Below, piece after piece: positions 20,590-28,614 of a DNA stretch of 32,346 nucleotides (position 1 is the first letter of the stretch; every line of letters begins with the position of its first letter). The notes beneath the pieces were generated by a model. That model was not told the DNA's origin. It did no database searches and saw only the letters and a program-made list of their open reading frames with translations. The position numbers were made by a program, and so were the translations under genes. This DNA comes from a virus. The stretch is from IMG/VR virus record IMGVR_UViG_3300017749_002634, positions 1-32,346 of that record. One strand, given 5' to 3'.

Positions 20590-21414
20590 TCGTGAAAAAG
20601 GCAATCCTTTGGCGATTTCTTCAGCAGTCCATTCAGTGTATGCATAATCGTTGAGCCATTGCGTTTTGTCAATTATCTGTGGATTTTCGATGGTACTAAT
20701 TTCCTTATTTGCAACAGGATATGCTAAACTTTCAGGACCTACAAATGCGTGTGTTCCATTGAGTACAGCATGAATTCCTGGATTGCTACTGTAACTTACC
20801 ACTGCGTGTATATTTTGAAATGCTAGATCAAAATCATCATATGTATTTGGAATTTGCTTTGGATGTTGTAAGACTACATTTTTATATACTGCAAAGACGT
20901 CTTGTACTGGACATCTTGGGTGTGGTCTAATTATAATTTTTCTGTCACTGTACTTTCGTATTTCATGGATCATTCTATCCAAATAGATTTGTAAGGTAGG
21001 TTGGTTCCTCCACTGATGGCTTTGATCATGCTGACAACAAATTAAGATATCGTCACCTTTTTTATTATCTTTTATCTCTAATCCAAGTTGTTTTGCTCTG
21101 TCGTTATTGTTTCCTGATGGTCCAAAATATCCTAATCTATTAATGCCGTTTATACCGACCTTCCAAGTTTTATTTCTTTTGATTCCGCCTACCTCTAAAA
21201 ATAAAACATTTTTCTTCTGCTGAATACTGGATTCATAAATTTGTCTGTTAGGCTTCATTCTCCCATGCCATAACATACTCCAAAGCACAGGAACGTCACA
21301 ATCTAATGTGTCATTTACAACTGTGTGTCCTAGTTTTTGTAAACCCTCAGACACAGCGTCAAAAACAGTGACACTGTTTAAAGAACCATGTTTGCGTTGT
21401 AATCCAAATTTCAT
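20578..21414 (-). CDS. Capsule-polysaccharide transferase-like protein, paralogue A
   Basis: Resembles the GT-B-like, KDO-transferase-type capsule synthesis proteins (PF05159-like). The N-terminal half ends with DILICCQHD near 140; the C-terminal half has LDRMIHEIRKYSDRKIIIRPHP near 165-186 and an AVVSYSSNPGIHAVLNGTHAF segment near 220-240, the usual sugar-nucleotide side of such enzymes. Two further paralogues lie at 22224-23204 and 23201-23995. At 278 aa each is shorter than a classical two-domain transferase. It shares a 16-base divergent gap with the plus-strand glycosyltransferase. It may glycosylate phage particles, phage DNA or the host surface. Confidence 0.7.
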   Translation of the reverse strand: MKFGLQRKHGSLNSVTVFDAVSEGLQKLGHTVVNDTLDCDVPVLWSMLWHGRMKPNRQIYESSIQQKKNVLFLEVGGIKRNKTWKVGINGINRLGYFGPSGNNNDRAKQLGLEIKDNKKGDDILICCQHDQSHQWRNQPTLQIYLDRMIHEIRKYSDRKIIIRPHPRCPVQDVFAVYKNVVLQHPKQIPNTYDDFDLAFQNIHAVVSYSSNPGIHAVLNGTHAFVGPESLAYPVANKEISTIENPQIIDKTQWLNDYAYTEWTAEEIAKGLPFSRLTF

Positions 21415-21422
21415 TGTAAATA
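21415..21422 (+). promoter_or_regulatory. Possible late promoter box of the plus-strand glycosyltransferase
   Basis: TGTAAATA on the plus strand inside a 16-base divergent gap; the ATG at 21431 follows after eight bases, so any leader would be two or three bases long. Confidence 0.3.
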
Positions 21423-21430
21423 CCTATATT

Positions 21431-22258
21431 ATGACCAAATATTCCGTTGTTACCACATTTAACCAAAATGGATATAATGTGTATGCTAATAAATTTATCA
21501 AAAGTTTTAACGACAAGGTGGATAAGCGAATACCTCTTGTTGTGTATGCTGAGGATTGTCAGCCTGTCGGAGACGATAGAACATTAATTTTTGATGCCAA
21601 GCAAACTCTTGTAAAGTTAAATGATTTCAAATCTAAATGGAGCAGTGTTCCAAAAGCAAATGGCAAGTGTCCTCCAGAAATAAAAGCAAGAAGACCTAGG
21701 GACTGGCACAAAGAATTTAAATGGGACGCAATTAGATTTGCAAATAAAGTTTATGCTATATTTCATGAAGCAAAAAGAACTGACGCAGATGTTTTAATTT
21801 GGATGGATGCTGACAGTATAGTTCACAGTCCTGTAACACAAGAAGACTTTGAAAGACTATTACCAACTTCTTTTACTTTACATTATTTAGGTAGAGGAAA
21901 AAAATGGCCCGAGTGCGGATTTTATGGATTAAATTTGAAGTCAGCAGAATGTCAAAATTTTTTACAACAATTTGAACGAATGTACGAAGATGCTGACAAA
22001 GGAATTTTTACATTGGAAGAATGGCATGATTCTTTTGTGTTTGATGTTGTGTTAAAAAGACATCGACAATCTTTCCCTCAAAGTCCTATAAAAGATTTTA
22101 GCGGACACTTAATAAGTGGCGAAGGACATCCTTTAATTAATTGTGAACTTGGTGCTTACTTTGACCATTTAAAAGGTGATAGTAGAAAAGAAAAAGGAAG
22201 TAGTTTACCTAAAGATTTAAAAGTTAAGCGGGTTGAGACGTACTGGAAGCAGATTTAG
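21431..22258 (+). CDS. GT-A type glycosyltransferase, 275 aa
   Basis: The opening MTKYSVVTTFNQNGYNVYAN and the DAD at 126-128 (in LIWMDADSIV), which would bind the metal and nucleotide sugar, mark a GT-A fold. The segment LHYLGRGKKWPECGFYGLN follows in the usual acceptor-loop position. I chose the ATG at 21431; the longer frame to 21308 is antisense to the start of the neighbouring gene. It is the only plus-strand gene among the sugar genes and its 3' end overlaps the next minus-strand gene by 35 bases. This placement suggests a later insertion or separate timing. Confidence 0.8.
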   Translation: MTKYSVVTTFNQNGYNVYANKFIKSFNDKVDKRIPLVVYAEDCQPVGDDRTLIFDAKQTLVKLNDFKSKWSSVPKANGKCPPEIKARRPRDWHKEFKWDAIRFANKVYAIFHEAKRTDADVLIWMDADSIVHSPVTQEDFERLLPTSFTLHYLGRGKKWPECGFYGLNLKSAECQNFLQQFERMYEDADKGIFTLEEWHDSFVFDVVLKRHRQSFPQSPIKDFSGHLISGEGHPLINCELGAYFDHLKGDSRKEKGSSLPKDLKVKRVETYWKQI

Positions 22259-23204
22259 TTGCCCATTTTCTCATATGAAGCCAACATTGTCCATTTTTAA
22301 CTTCTTCTAAAGTCCAGTGCATTTGTGCTAATCTTTCAACAAATAATTGTCTATCGAAAGATTTATGATCTTCTATTTCATTAAATTGATGATGTGCAAC
22401 AGTACTTGCTTGAGCTCTAGAGGCATCTGTCAAAAATGTAGGAATGCCTTCAATAACACTTGCACACGTCGGACTACTGTTGTGTCCTACCAACGAATGT
22501 GCTGTATGAAAATCTTCTTGCAATGATTTTGTTTGGCTAATAAAAATATCTGAAAACGTAGTTGGATCACCTTTCATCCATTGTGCCAACACGTGTCTGT
22601 GTGTTGTAGTATTTTTATCACCGGGATGAAATCTTATTAAAATTGTGCGTTTAGTGTGCATTCTTATCTGTGTTACAGTTTCCTTTATCCATTCCTGTAC
22701 ACCTTTGCCATCCATACTCCAACCACCATCACGCTGACAACAAAGAAGGATATGACCTTCTTTTTGATTTAATCTCCATGGTTTTAATTCTATGTTCAAG
22801 TCTTTTGATATCTTTTTCCATCTTTCTGGATCGGGATGGACATTGCAATATTCTGCTGTGCCAGGAAAAATTCCGTCGTAACCGTATCGTAAATAACCTC
22901 TTAATTGTGCAGGATCTTTCCACAAAAATAAACTGCTGTCTACAATGATGCATCTTTTTCCTTTGCGTATTTGATTTTCAAATATGTTTTTTCTTAAATT
23001 AAGATGCGGAGTATTTTTACTGCTTTTGTGTACGAAGCCTTGTATAACCGCAACATCGGCTTCAATTATTTGTTTAGAACTTGTAACTAATCCTTTGTCA
23101 CCACAACGATTTACTCCTTCTATAAAATTTCTAATGATCATAGGTTTTTGTGGATTTTTATTTCCAGGTGGAATAACCTTCATGTAAGATATTACTGTAA
23201 TCAT
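22224..23204 (-). CDS. Capsule-polysaccharide transferase-like protein, paralogue B
   Basis: A second copy of the family at 20578-21414, here 326 aa. Shared landmarks are HILLCCQRDGGW near 151, IKETVTQIRMHTKRTILIRFHPG near 173-195 and SLVGHNSSPTCASVIEGIPTFL near 238-259, the last two aligning closely with paralogue A. The N-terminal region (MITVISYMKVIPPGN) is its own. It overlaps paralogue C by ATGA and the plus-strand glycosyltransferase by 35 bases at the 3' ends. It is the last gene of the cassette read from 25633. The donor and acceptor are unknown. Confidence 0.7.
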   Translation of the reverse strand: MITVISYMKVIPPGNKNPQKPMIIRNFIEGVNRCGDKGLVTSSKQIIEADVAVIQGFVHKSSKNTPHLNLRKNIFENQIRKGKRCIIVDSSLFLWKDPAQLRGYLRYGYDGIFPGTAEYCNVHPDPERWKKISKDLNIELKPWRLNQKEGHILLCCQRDGGWSMDGKGVQEWIKETVTQIRMHTKRTILIRFHPGDKNTTTHRHVLAQWMKGDPTTFSDIFISQTKSLQEDFHTAHSLVGHNSSPTCASVIEGIPTFLTDASRAQASTVAHHQFNEIEDHKSFDRQLFVERLAQMHWTLEEVKNGQCWLHMRKWATKSASSTSQPA

Positions 23205-23995
23205 TTTAAATTATACATTTCAATTATTTTTAAAGCAGTACCTTCATTAAGTTCTGGCACTGTGTATTGACAATAAGATAACCATTTTAGCCAATGTCTT
23301 ACTTGATCTGCGTTTGGTCTGTATGCTTGTTCAATGCGTCCTAAATCTTTTAACGTTACATAATCAGCGGCTGTCGGAGCAGTAGCAAACGCAGGAACTC
23401 CATAACATACTGATTCTATTGCGGCAATTGATTGGTAGGTAACAACAGCATACACGTTATCTTTATCTAGTTGAGAAAATAAACTTCCGCCACCAACTCT
23501 TTCTCTTCGTAAACCTTTGTCTCTAATAATAATAGGTCTATCTGTGTGTTGTCTTAATTTTGCAGTTGTTTCGTCTATCCATTGTTGTCTTGTAATGCCG
23601 TAAAACTTGCAAGGCTTTTCACTTGGAGTTACCAGTAAAATACTTCGTCCTTGTGGCTTCCAACCATTAAAAATTACTTCCGGATGTCTTTGTGATAAAC
23701 GTCTGTATCTGTCATCAGGTACATCACGTACCTGTGTGTTTTGCACATTATTCTTTACTAGTCTATGATAATGCTTACGTTTGGATAAGTTACCCACATA
23801 TCCCGTGTCTATGTAGTAAAAAGTTCTTTCGTCTTTCCAACATTTATGAATATATTTGCCTTTAGTCATACCACGCAACACAACAGGATTGTCAACGCTT
23901 GTTTGTTGAACTTTGTCCCAGGTGCTGTATTCTGCTTCAGTGCCTTTCATAAAATCTTTTATGATGGCATCTTCGTGGTCCAGTGCGTAGATCAT
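23201..23995 (-). CDS. Capsule-polysaccharide transferase-like protein, paralogue C
   Basis: Third member of the family, 264 aa. It keeps SILLVTPSEKPC near 132, IDETTAKLRQHTDRPIIIRDKG near 151-172 (with Asp-Lys in place of the His-Pro of paralogues A and B), and AVVTYQSIAAIESVCYGVPAFA near 192-213. The loss of the HP pair may mean altered or lost activity. The N-terminus (MIYALDHEDAIIKDFMKG) is short. It overlaps the 76-aa gene upstream by one base and paralogue B downstream by four. Confidence 0.7.
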   Translation of the reverse strand: MIYALDHEDAIIKDFMKGTEAEYSTWDKVQQTSVDNPVVLRGMTKGKYIHKCWKDERTFYYIDTGYVGNLSKRKHYHRLVKNNVQNTQVRDVPDDRYRRLSQRHPEVIFNGWKPQGRSILLVTPSEKPCKFYGITRQQWIDETTAKLRQHTDRPIIIRDKGLRRERVGGGSLFSQLDKDNVYAVVTYQSIAAIESVCYGVPAFATAPTAADYVTLKDLGRIEQAYRPNADQVRHWLKWLSYCQYTVPELNEGTALKIIEMYNLK

Positions 23996-24225
23996 TAATC
24001 TTTATTCTTTGCGGCGGCTTTTATTTCTTTATCTGTCCAGTGAGGCTTTCCTGATTTCTCCATTGAACCCAAATTGTAAGCGGCACCGGGTGCAACTTTT
24101 TCTATCTTGCCTCCCTTTTCTAAGAACTTTTTCATTTTTTCTTCAAGTTCTTTTTGCTTTTCTTGAGGGGTCTTTTCGATCTCTCCTGAAACATACGCTC
24201 TGTTAATTCCCATATGTCTTGGCAT
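23995..24225 (-). CDS. Small charged protein, 76 aa, conserved in marine T4-like phages
   Basis: Begins MPRHMGINRAYVSGEIE, then a Lys/Glu coiled-coil-like helix (KQKELEEKMKKFLEKGG near 23-39) and a polar tail ending in WTDKEIKAAAKNKD. I recall small phage proteins with the same opening and KGGKI motif; they have no known role. It sits between two sugar-transfer genes and starts directly after the upstream stop with GGAG as ribosome site. It might be a regulator rather than a sugar enzyme. Confidence 0.7.
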   Translation of the reverse strand: MPRHMGINRAYVSGEIEKTPQEKQKELEEKMKKFLEKGGKIEKVAPGAAYNLGSMEKSGKPHWTDKEIKAAAKNKD

Positions 24226-24915
24226 TTATTCTCCTTTGTTATTCATCATTTGATTTAAGTAATCTTTCCAAACATCACCGTATTCGCAGTCTCTGTAATT
24301 TTTAAACCAAGGACCGCCTTCTGTGTAATGAATTGCTTTAGGTGTTCCATCGGCTGGTTCTTGATACCATCCGACCAACCAATTCCATTCTGGATTCAAT
24401 GCACCCACTTCTTCATCTTTAAGCCATGCAAATCTATGAAAGTATGCTCCATCATAGTTTGGGTTGTTCACTAAATCTACTGATAATTTTTCGTTTGATG
24501 GATGTCCACAGTTGTACAATACCATTGAACTCCAATTTTTACATGGATACAAAGTTTGTTTTTGACCATCCATTTTTATTCCAGGCTTTGGTGTGTAATC
24601 ATGTTGTACGCACATCACAGCATACTTGTTGTCTGCCTGTGCAAATAATTCTTTTACGTCTTTTAAAAATACAATGTCCGAATCGCAAAACAATGCCCAA
24701 CCATCATAGTTTGCCAATGCAGGAACTAAAAATCTCGTGAATGTAAATTCTGTTGATGCAAGTTTATCTTCCCCACGCCAATACCATTTGTCTTGACGTA
24801 GATTATTTTGATTTAATGGAATAACTTCTGCATCTGTGCTGTGCTTGTATATCGAGTACTCGCACACTTGATAAGCAATATCTTCTCTCGTATCATAACC
24901 TACAAATATTTTCAT
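24226..24915 (-). CDS. GT-A type glycosyltransferase (GT8-like), 229 aa
   Basis: Transfers a sugar from a nucleotide donor to an unknown acceptor. It opens MKIFVGYDTREDIAYQVCEY, the standard first strand of GT8-like enzymes. DSD at 78-80 in WALFCDSDIVFL is the metal-binding motif, followed by KNWSSMVLYNCGHP and IHYTEGGPWF, which supply further donor-site residues. I chose the ATG at 24915, one base after the epimerase stop; the longer frame would run back into that gene. The set epimerase, GT and capsule-like transferases forms the distal half of the cassette. Confidence 0.85.
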   Translation of the reverse strand: MKIFVGYDTREDIAYQVCEYSIYKHSTDAEVIPLNQNNLRQDKWYWRGEDKLASTEFTFTRFLVPALANYDGWALFCDSDIVFLKDVKELFAQADNKYAVMCVQHDYTPKPGIKMDGQKQTLYPCKNWSSMVLYNCGHPSNEKLSVDLVNNPNYDGAYFHRFAWLKDEEVGALNPEWNWLVGWYQEPADGTPKAIHYTEGGPWFKNYRDCEYGDVWKDYLNQMMNNKGE

Positions 24916-24916
24916 A

Positions 24917-25633
24917 CTATAATTTAACCTCAAATCCGTGTTTGTCTAGGAACTTCTGAACAGTCCATTTAGGATTCCATCCTAGTTTTTTCATTTCGCT
25001 TGGGTCTGCTTTTGACGTTTGTCTCTCTAAAATAGATCCAGGTTGCACTGGTAAATTAGGAGCAATTTTTCTTATTTCAACATTTTCTCCTGTGCCGATA
25101 TCGATTGAACCTACATAATCGCTCTTGATTAATATTTCTATAGCATCACATAAGTCTTCAATGTGTACAAAATCTCTACTGTGTTCAGTTACGTATTCCA
25201 ACGTGCCCATTAAGAGTTTATCAAAAAACATACCTTGTCTATTTGTTTCGCCATACACAGTGTGGAATCTCATTGCTACCTTATTGTTGTGTGGAATGGC
25301 CTCTATAACGTTCTTAGACGCCGCGTAAGGGTTCAACCAAGGCTCATACTGACTGCTTGAACTGGCAAACAAAACACGTGTGTTTGCGTAGTGTTTTAAA
25401 ATTTTATGCGTGGCAATGACGTTGTTATCCCAATAGTGTTTTGGATTTTCCATAGATTTTCTCACTCCACCTACCCCGGCTAAATGAATTACTAAATCTA
25501 CTTCTGGTAATTTGGCATTTAAAATATTGCCATTATCTTTGATATCAAGACCAATTACTGTGTGGTTATTTAAAAGTCGTTTGTGTAGATACTGTCCTAT
25601 AAAACCTTTATGTCCTGTTAGCAAAATATTCAT
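24917..25633 (-). CDS. NAD-dependent nucleotide-sugar epimerase/dehydratase, 238 aa
   Basis: Short-chain dehydrogenase fold that converts nucleotide sugars. The NAD-binding GHKGFIG is at 7-13, LAGVGG at 51-56, the Ser-rich SSSSQY at 91-96 and the catalytic Tyr103/Lys107 in YAASK. RFHTVYGETNRQGMF follows as in GalE-type enzymes. It is shorter than the usual 310-330 aa, with a reduced C-terminal substrate domain. The ATG at 25633 is supported by the family N-terminus and by a perfect promoter whose -10 ends six bases before it; this replaces a longer frame running into the cupin gene. Confidence 0.9.
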   Translation of the reverse strand: MNILLTGHKGFIGQYLHKRLLNNHTVIGLDIKDNGNILNAKLPEVDLVIHLAGVGGVRKSMENPKHYWDNNVIATHKILKHYANTRVLFASSSSQYEPWLNPYAASKNVIEAIPHNNKVAMRFHTVYGETNRQGMFFDKLLMGTLEYVTEHSRDFVHIEDLCDAIEILIKSDYVGSIDIGTGENVEIRKIAPNLPVQPGSILERQTSKADPSEMKKLGWNPKWTVQKFLDKHGFEVKL

Positions 25634-25639
25634 TGCTTC

Positions 25640-25668
25640 ATTATAACTTACACTTTGACTTTTGTCAA
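25640..25668 (-). promoter_or_regulatory. Consensus early promoter, predicted leaderless start of the epimerase
   Basis: TTGACA (25668-25663), 17 bases, TATAAT (25645-25640), six bases, ATG at 25633. It occupies the only real gap in the long run of overlapping genes from uvsX to the capsule-like genes. Confidence 0.85.
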
Positions 25669-25673
25669 TAAAA

Positions 25674-26024
25674 TTAGGATTTGGTTCCAACTGTTCTACG
25701 TTCAATATCATCGTGGTTGAACTCTGCCCAATACAATTCAAAAGCAATGCCGTCTTCAACTCCTTCGAATTGATGAAACTTGCCTGGCTTAACAGTGGTG
25801 TAATCGCCTGCGTTTAATACTGTTTCATCAACAAGACCACTTTGTTCTGCGTCTTGCCATACCCGTACTATCATTTTTCCAGACTCTACAAAAAATCCGT
25901 TCCATTTATATTTGTGCTGATGTTCTGAACATTTGTATCCTGCTTTGAACTCAATACGATGAAATTCTAACACTCCATTTGCATGAATTAATTCTGTTTT
26001 GCCCCAAATTTTTCCTGCTTTCAT
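25674..26024 (-). CDS. Cupin-fold protein, mannose-6-phosphate isomerase type II-like, 116 aa
   Basis: A single beta-barrel domain with the two cupin motifs: CSEHQHKYKWNGFFVESGKM near 33-52 (His36, His38 and the later Glu as metal ligands) and GDYTTVKPGKFHQFEG near 74-89 with the distal His. Related small cupins act as sugar isomerases, epimerases or binding domains in glycan pathways. The start TAATG overlaps the upstream methyltransferase stop by one base. It is the last gene before the internal promoter and probably prepares or modifies a sugar for the transferases. Confidence 0.8.
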   Translation of the reverse strand: MKAGKIWGKTELIHANGVLEFHRIEFKAGYKCSEHQHKYKWNGFFVESGKMIVRVWQDAEQSGLVDETVLNAGDYTTVKPGKFHQFEGVEDGIAFELYWAEFNHDDIERRTVGTKS

Positions 26025-26635
26025 TATTTGCTCCTTGCACAAAAGTAAAATTGTTTTGTGTCAAATTCACTTTCAATGTTGTCTGGATAAACTCTATCTA
26101 TGGATTCTATAATAAAATGTTTTTCTAAAGACTTAATCATGTTAGTAACTGTTCTGTATTTTGAACTGTAATTTGACTTTAATTTATCTGAGTATACATT
26201 TACATATTCGTCTTCGCTTTTTAGTGTACAAGGTGATCTTAAAAATAATTTTTTTGTGTTCAATGATCCATAAATTTTTTCAACAACTTCATCTTCAAAA
26301 ATAAAAGGCAACATACCTGCACAAATTATATTGTCTACTTTAGGTAAAGTGGTTAAATCATCTTCATAAACATTAAAATCACGTGCTTGAATCTTGCTGT
26401 GTAAATTTTTTATTAAATGTGTTGCAAAATCGTATCCGTGGTATTGATTGAAGTCTGTAAGTTCGACCAAACAGTTTAATAATGCTCCGTCACCACAGCC
26501 TAAATCAAGTAATGAATCTCCTGAAAGTCTAGGAACAAGGTACTGTAATTCATGTAAACGTCTTTGTTTTATAGTGCCATACTCTGGATAATGTGTTTGT
26601 GTTGTCCAGAATTCTTTAGCAACACTCTTACTCAT
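26024..26635 (-). CDS. SAM-dependent methyltransferase, class I, 203 aa
   Basis: Motif I is SLLDLGCGDGALLNC at 41-55, the SAM-binding loop, followed by the acidic strand HGYDFATHLI and the post-I region YEDDLTTLP. IICAGMLPFIFEDEVVEKI gives the motif IV/V region. The rest (RTVTNMIKSLEKHF and a C-terminal strand pair) fits a small-molecule or sugar methyltransferase. The substrate cannot be read from sequence; the sugar cassette around it makes a glycan likely. It overlaps the FkbM-type gene by eight bases. Confidence 0.85.
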   Translation of the reverse strand: MSKSVAKEFWTTQTHYPEYGTIKQRRLHELQYLVPRLSGDSLLDLGCGDGALLNCLVELTDFNQYHGYDFATHLIKNLHSKIQARDFNVYEDDLTTLPKVDNIICAGMLPFIFEDEVVEKIYGSLNTKKLFLRSPCTLKSEDEYVNVYSDKLKSNYSSKYRTVTNMIKSLEKHFIIESIDRVYPDNIESEFDTKQFYFCARSK

Positions 26636-27386
26636 ACGAAACGTCCTTGTGTTTGTATGCTCTATCTCTGTGGAATTCTTTGTAAACTTCGTAGCCTAAG
26701 TCTGTCATAAGGGTAGCAATTTTATCATCAGTCCACCCGTATTTTGCACCAGATTGATTCCATTCAACAACTATAAGAGGTTTTGCTCTTTTTATCATTT
26801 CCGTTGCACCAACGATTGTTTCCCACTCAGAGCCTTCTATATCTAAATGAATACAATCAGGATTAACTCCTAATGAATCTAATTTAATTTTAGGTATATC
26901 ACCGTTTGGCTCTATGTAGTTTGCTCCTAAATTTTTACGTCCTTTAAAATCAGGTGCAACCATTTTTACAGGGTCGTTGTCGTTGCCTAATGCAGTTTGA
27001 AATTTAAACACATTTGTTTCAGGACAGTTATTAATTAAACACACAAACCATCTGTGGTCTGGTTCAAATGTAATTACTTTTTCAAACATTGTACTGTAAA
27101 GTTTTGGATAAAGTCCTGCATTACCACCTGCTTGAATTATTAATTTTCTTTTGTTTTGTGGTAGCATTTTTATTATTTCATTTGGAAAATGAATAATGTT
27201 GGTAGAGCCGTCACTCCAAGCGGCCCTTTCATTTTTATGGAAAAATTCCCAAGTTAATATATCTTCTCTGGGCCATAACCATTCTCCTTGCATGTATGGT
27301 CCTGCTCTATATTCTAAATTATTTGCGTTTAAAAAGTCATTTGCTCTTTTAGTTGAATCTACTGGGTATATAAATTTATTTTTCAT
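26628..27386 (-). CDS. FkbM-family methyltransferase, 252 aa
   Basis: O-methyltransferase of the FkbM type, common in phage and bacterial glycan clusters. The SAM loop is IQAGGNAGLYPK at 84-95, the acidic strand is VITFEPDHRW at 104-113, and the family signature is IHLDIEGSEWE at 179-189. VVEWNQSGAKYGW near 206 closes the fold. The extra N-terminal 75 residues (MKNKFIYPVDSTKRA) are not typical. Both ends overlap neighbours, by eight bases and four bases. It probably caps a sugar hydroxyl. Confidence 0.88.
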   Translation of the reverse strand: MKNKFIYPVDSTKRANDFLNANNLEYRAGPYMQGEWLWPREDILTWEFFHKNERAAWSDGSTNIIHFPNEIIKMLPQNKRKLIIQAGGNAGLYPKLYSTMFEKVITFEPDHRWFVCLINNCPETNVFKFQTALGNDNDPVKMVAPDFKGRKNLGANYIEPNGDIPKIKLDSLGVNPDCIHLDIEGSEWETIVGATEMIKRAKPLIVVEWNQSGAKYGWTDDKIATLMTDLGYEVYKEFHRDRAYKHKDVSYE

Positions 27387-27970
27387 TTTGAATCTATTGT
27401 GTTAGTTCCTGCGTCCCAAATTTGTGTAACTGGTTCTATGTTGTCTTTGTGTTCTATTTTTTTAGCCGCAAACCAAAGTAAAACATCGTTTGTTGCCCAC
27501 TTTCCTTTGTTTGCGTCTGCAACATTATTTATGGACCAACCTTTTTTATGACTTAGATATGAATCCAATAATTGAAATCCATTTTTTTTAATAAATGTTG
27601 TAATTGCAACAGGATCTGTAACGTGTATCCCGTGTCGCCAATAACCATGTACAGGACTTACACCTATGAAGTGTCCACCAACTTTTACTAATTTTAAAGC
27701 ATTGCTCCAAGCCGTGTGGGCGTCCCAAATATGTTCTATTGTGCCAAGATTAAAAACAGTTTCAAATTTTTGATGTAATTCAGTCAAGTCACTTGTTAAA
27801 TCTGCATAATCTCCGCCATCAGGGTCTATGGTTTTGTAATCATCTACTTTAAAATATTCTTTTGCACTTATTGTCATATTAGTTGCTTGGTTGCCTAGCA
27901 TTAAGAATGGACTTTTATAATATGCTCGATATTTTTCGTAATTTTTTAAATGTTTGTTTATTATTGTCAT
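27383..27970 (-). CDS. Methyltransferase-like protein with weak SAM loop, 195 aa
   Basis: The C-terminal Rossmann part looks like class I methyltransferases: YKTIDPDGGDYADLT near 46-60, then FETVFNLGTIEHIWD near 69-83 in the place of motif IV/V, and KLVKVGGHFIGVSPVHG near 93-109. The first loop, FLMLGNQATNM, lacks the usual DxGxGxG, so SAM binding is uncertain. It starts at ATGA overlapping the upstream glycosyltransferase stop. It may be an active sugar methyltransferase with an unusual loop or a degenerate partner of its two neighbours. Confidence 0.7.
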   Translation of the reverse strand: MTIINKHLKNYEKYRAYYKSPFLMLGNQATNMTISAKEYFKVDDYKTIDPDGGDYADLTSDLTELHQKFETVFNLGTIEHIWDAHTAWSNALKLVKVGGHFIGVSPVHGYWRHGIHVTDPVAITTFIKKNGFQLLDSYLSHKKGWSINNVADANKGKWATNDVLLWFAAKKIEHKDNIEPVTQIWDAGTNTIDSK

Positions 27971-28614
27971 ATCCAATATTCCTGTACTAAAGGGTTATCT
28001 TTTTGTAAGTGAGGTTTTTTATTTTTGCCTGCGTATATAGTAAACGTGGGTGTTGTTAATGGATTTTCTTGTGCAATCATATGATGTTGCCAGTTTACAA
28101 ACTGTCCAACTTCATCATCCATAAATTTCATATTTGTTAATGATGCCTGTGTGTATGCTTGGTCACCAATTAGGTTGCCTTTATGATATTTAGACATAAT
28201 TGTCTGTGTATTACGTTTGAAATTTTCGTATATGAATGAATAGTCACCTTCCCAACTCATTATACTGCTGTTTGCATTTCCGCTTGTAGGTTTTACACTT
28301 TTAATCATATAAAAGTTTTTGTAATCTAGTTGATCTAAAATATATTCAAAATTATTGCAAATGATAATATCTAAATCCAAATAAAATACAGGACCATTAA
28401 ATAGATTAGGTCTAAACAATTCTATTTTACTCCACCAACCTATCCAATCGTTTTTTAATGGAATGGTTTCAATAGGAAGACTTATATTAGATAGGCAATG
28501 CAACTTATGTGGCTTGGTGTAGTTTCTTGCAATCATATTCTTTAATTTTATAACGTAGTCATGTGAATATGTTGTTTTTTTACTTTTGTGATATACACAA
28601 ACAAAATTAATCAT
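27967..28614 (-). CDS. GT-A type glycosyltransferase, 215 aa
   Basis: A compact glycosyltransferase. The first strand is MINFVCVYHKSK, WIGWWSKIELFRPNLFNGPVFYLD leads to DLD at 80-82 in YLDLDIII, the metal-binding motif, and LIGDQAYTQAS near 149 supplies the downstream acidic loop. NWQHHMI is likely in the donor site. The family is seen beside capsule and phage sugar genes. It overlaps the cytidylyltransferase gene by eight bases and the methyltransferase by four. Confidence 0.8.
   Translation of the reverse strand: MINFVCVYHKSKKTTYSHDYVIKLKNMIARNYTKPHKLHCLSNISLPIETIPLKNDWIGWWSKIELFRPNLFNGPVFYLDLDIIICNNFEYILDQLDYKNFYMIKSVKPTSGNANSSIMSWEGDYSFIYENFKRNTQTIMSKYHKGNLIGDQAYTQASLTNMKFMDDEVGQFVNWQHHMIAQENPLTTPTFTIYAGKNKKPHLQKDNPLVQEYWI

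Noticed and set aside
25634-25759. 42-residue N-terminal extension of the epimerase
   Set aside because: It crosses the promoter and the end of the cupin gene; the Rossmann start MNILLTGHKGFIG begins at 25633.
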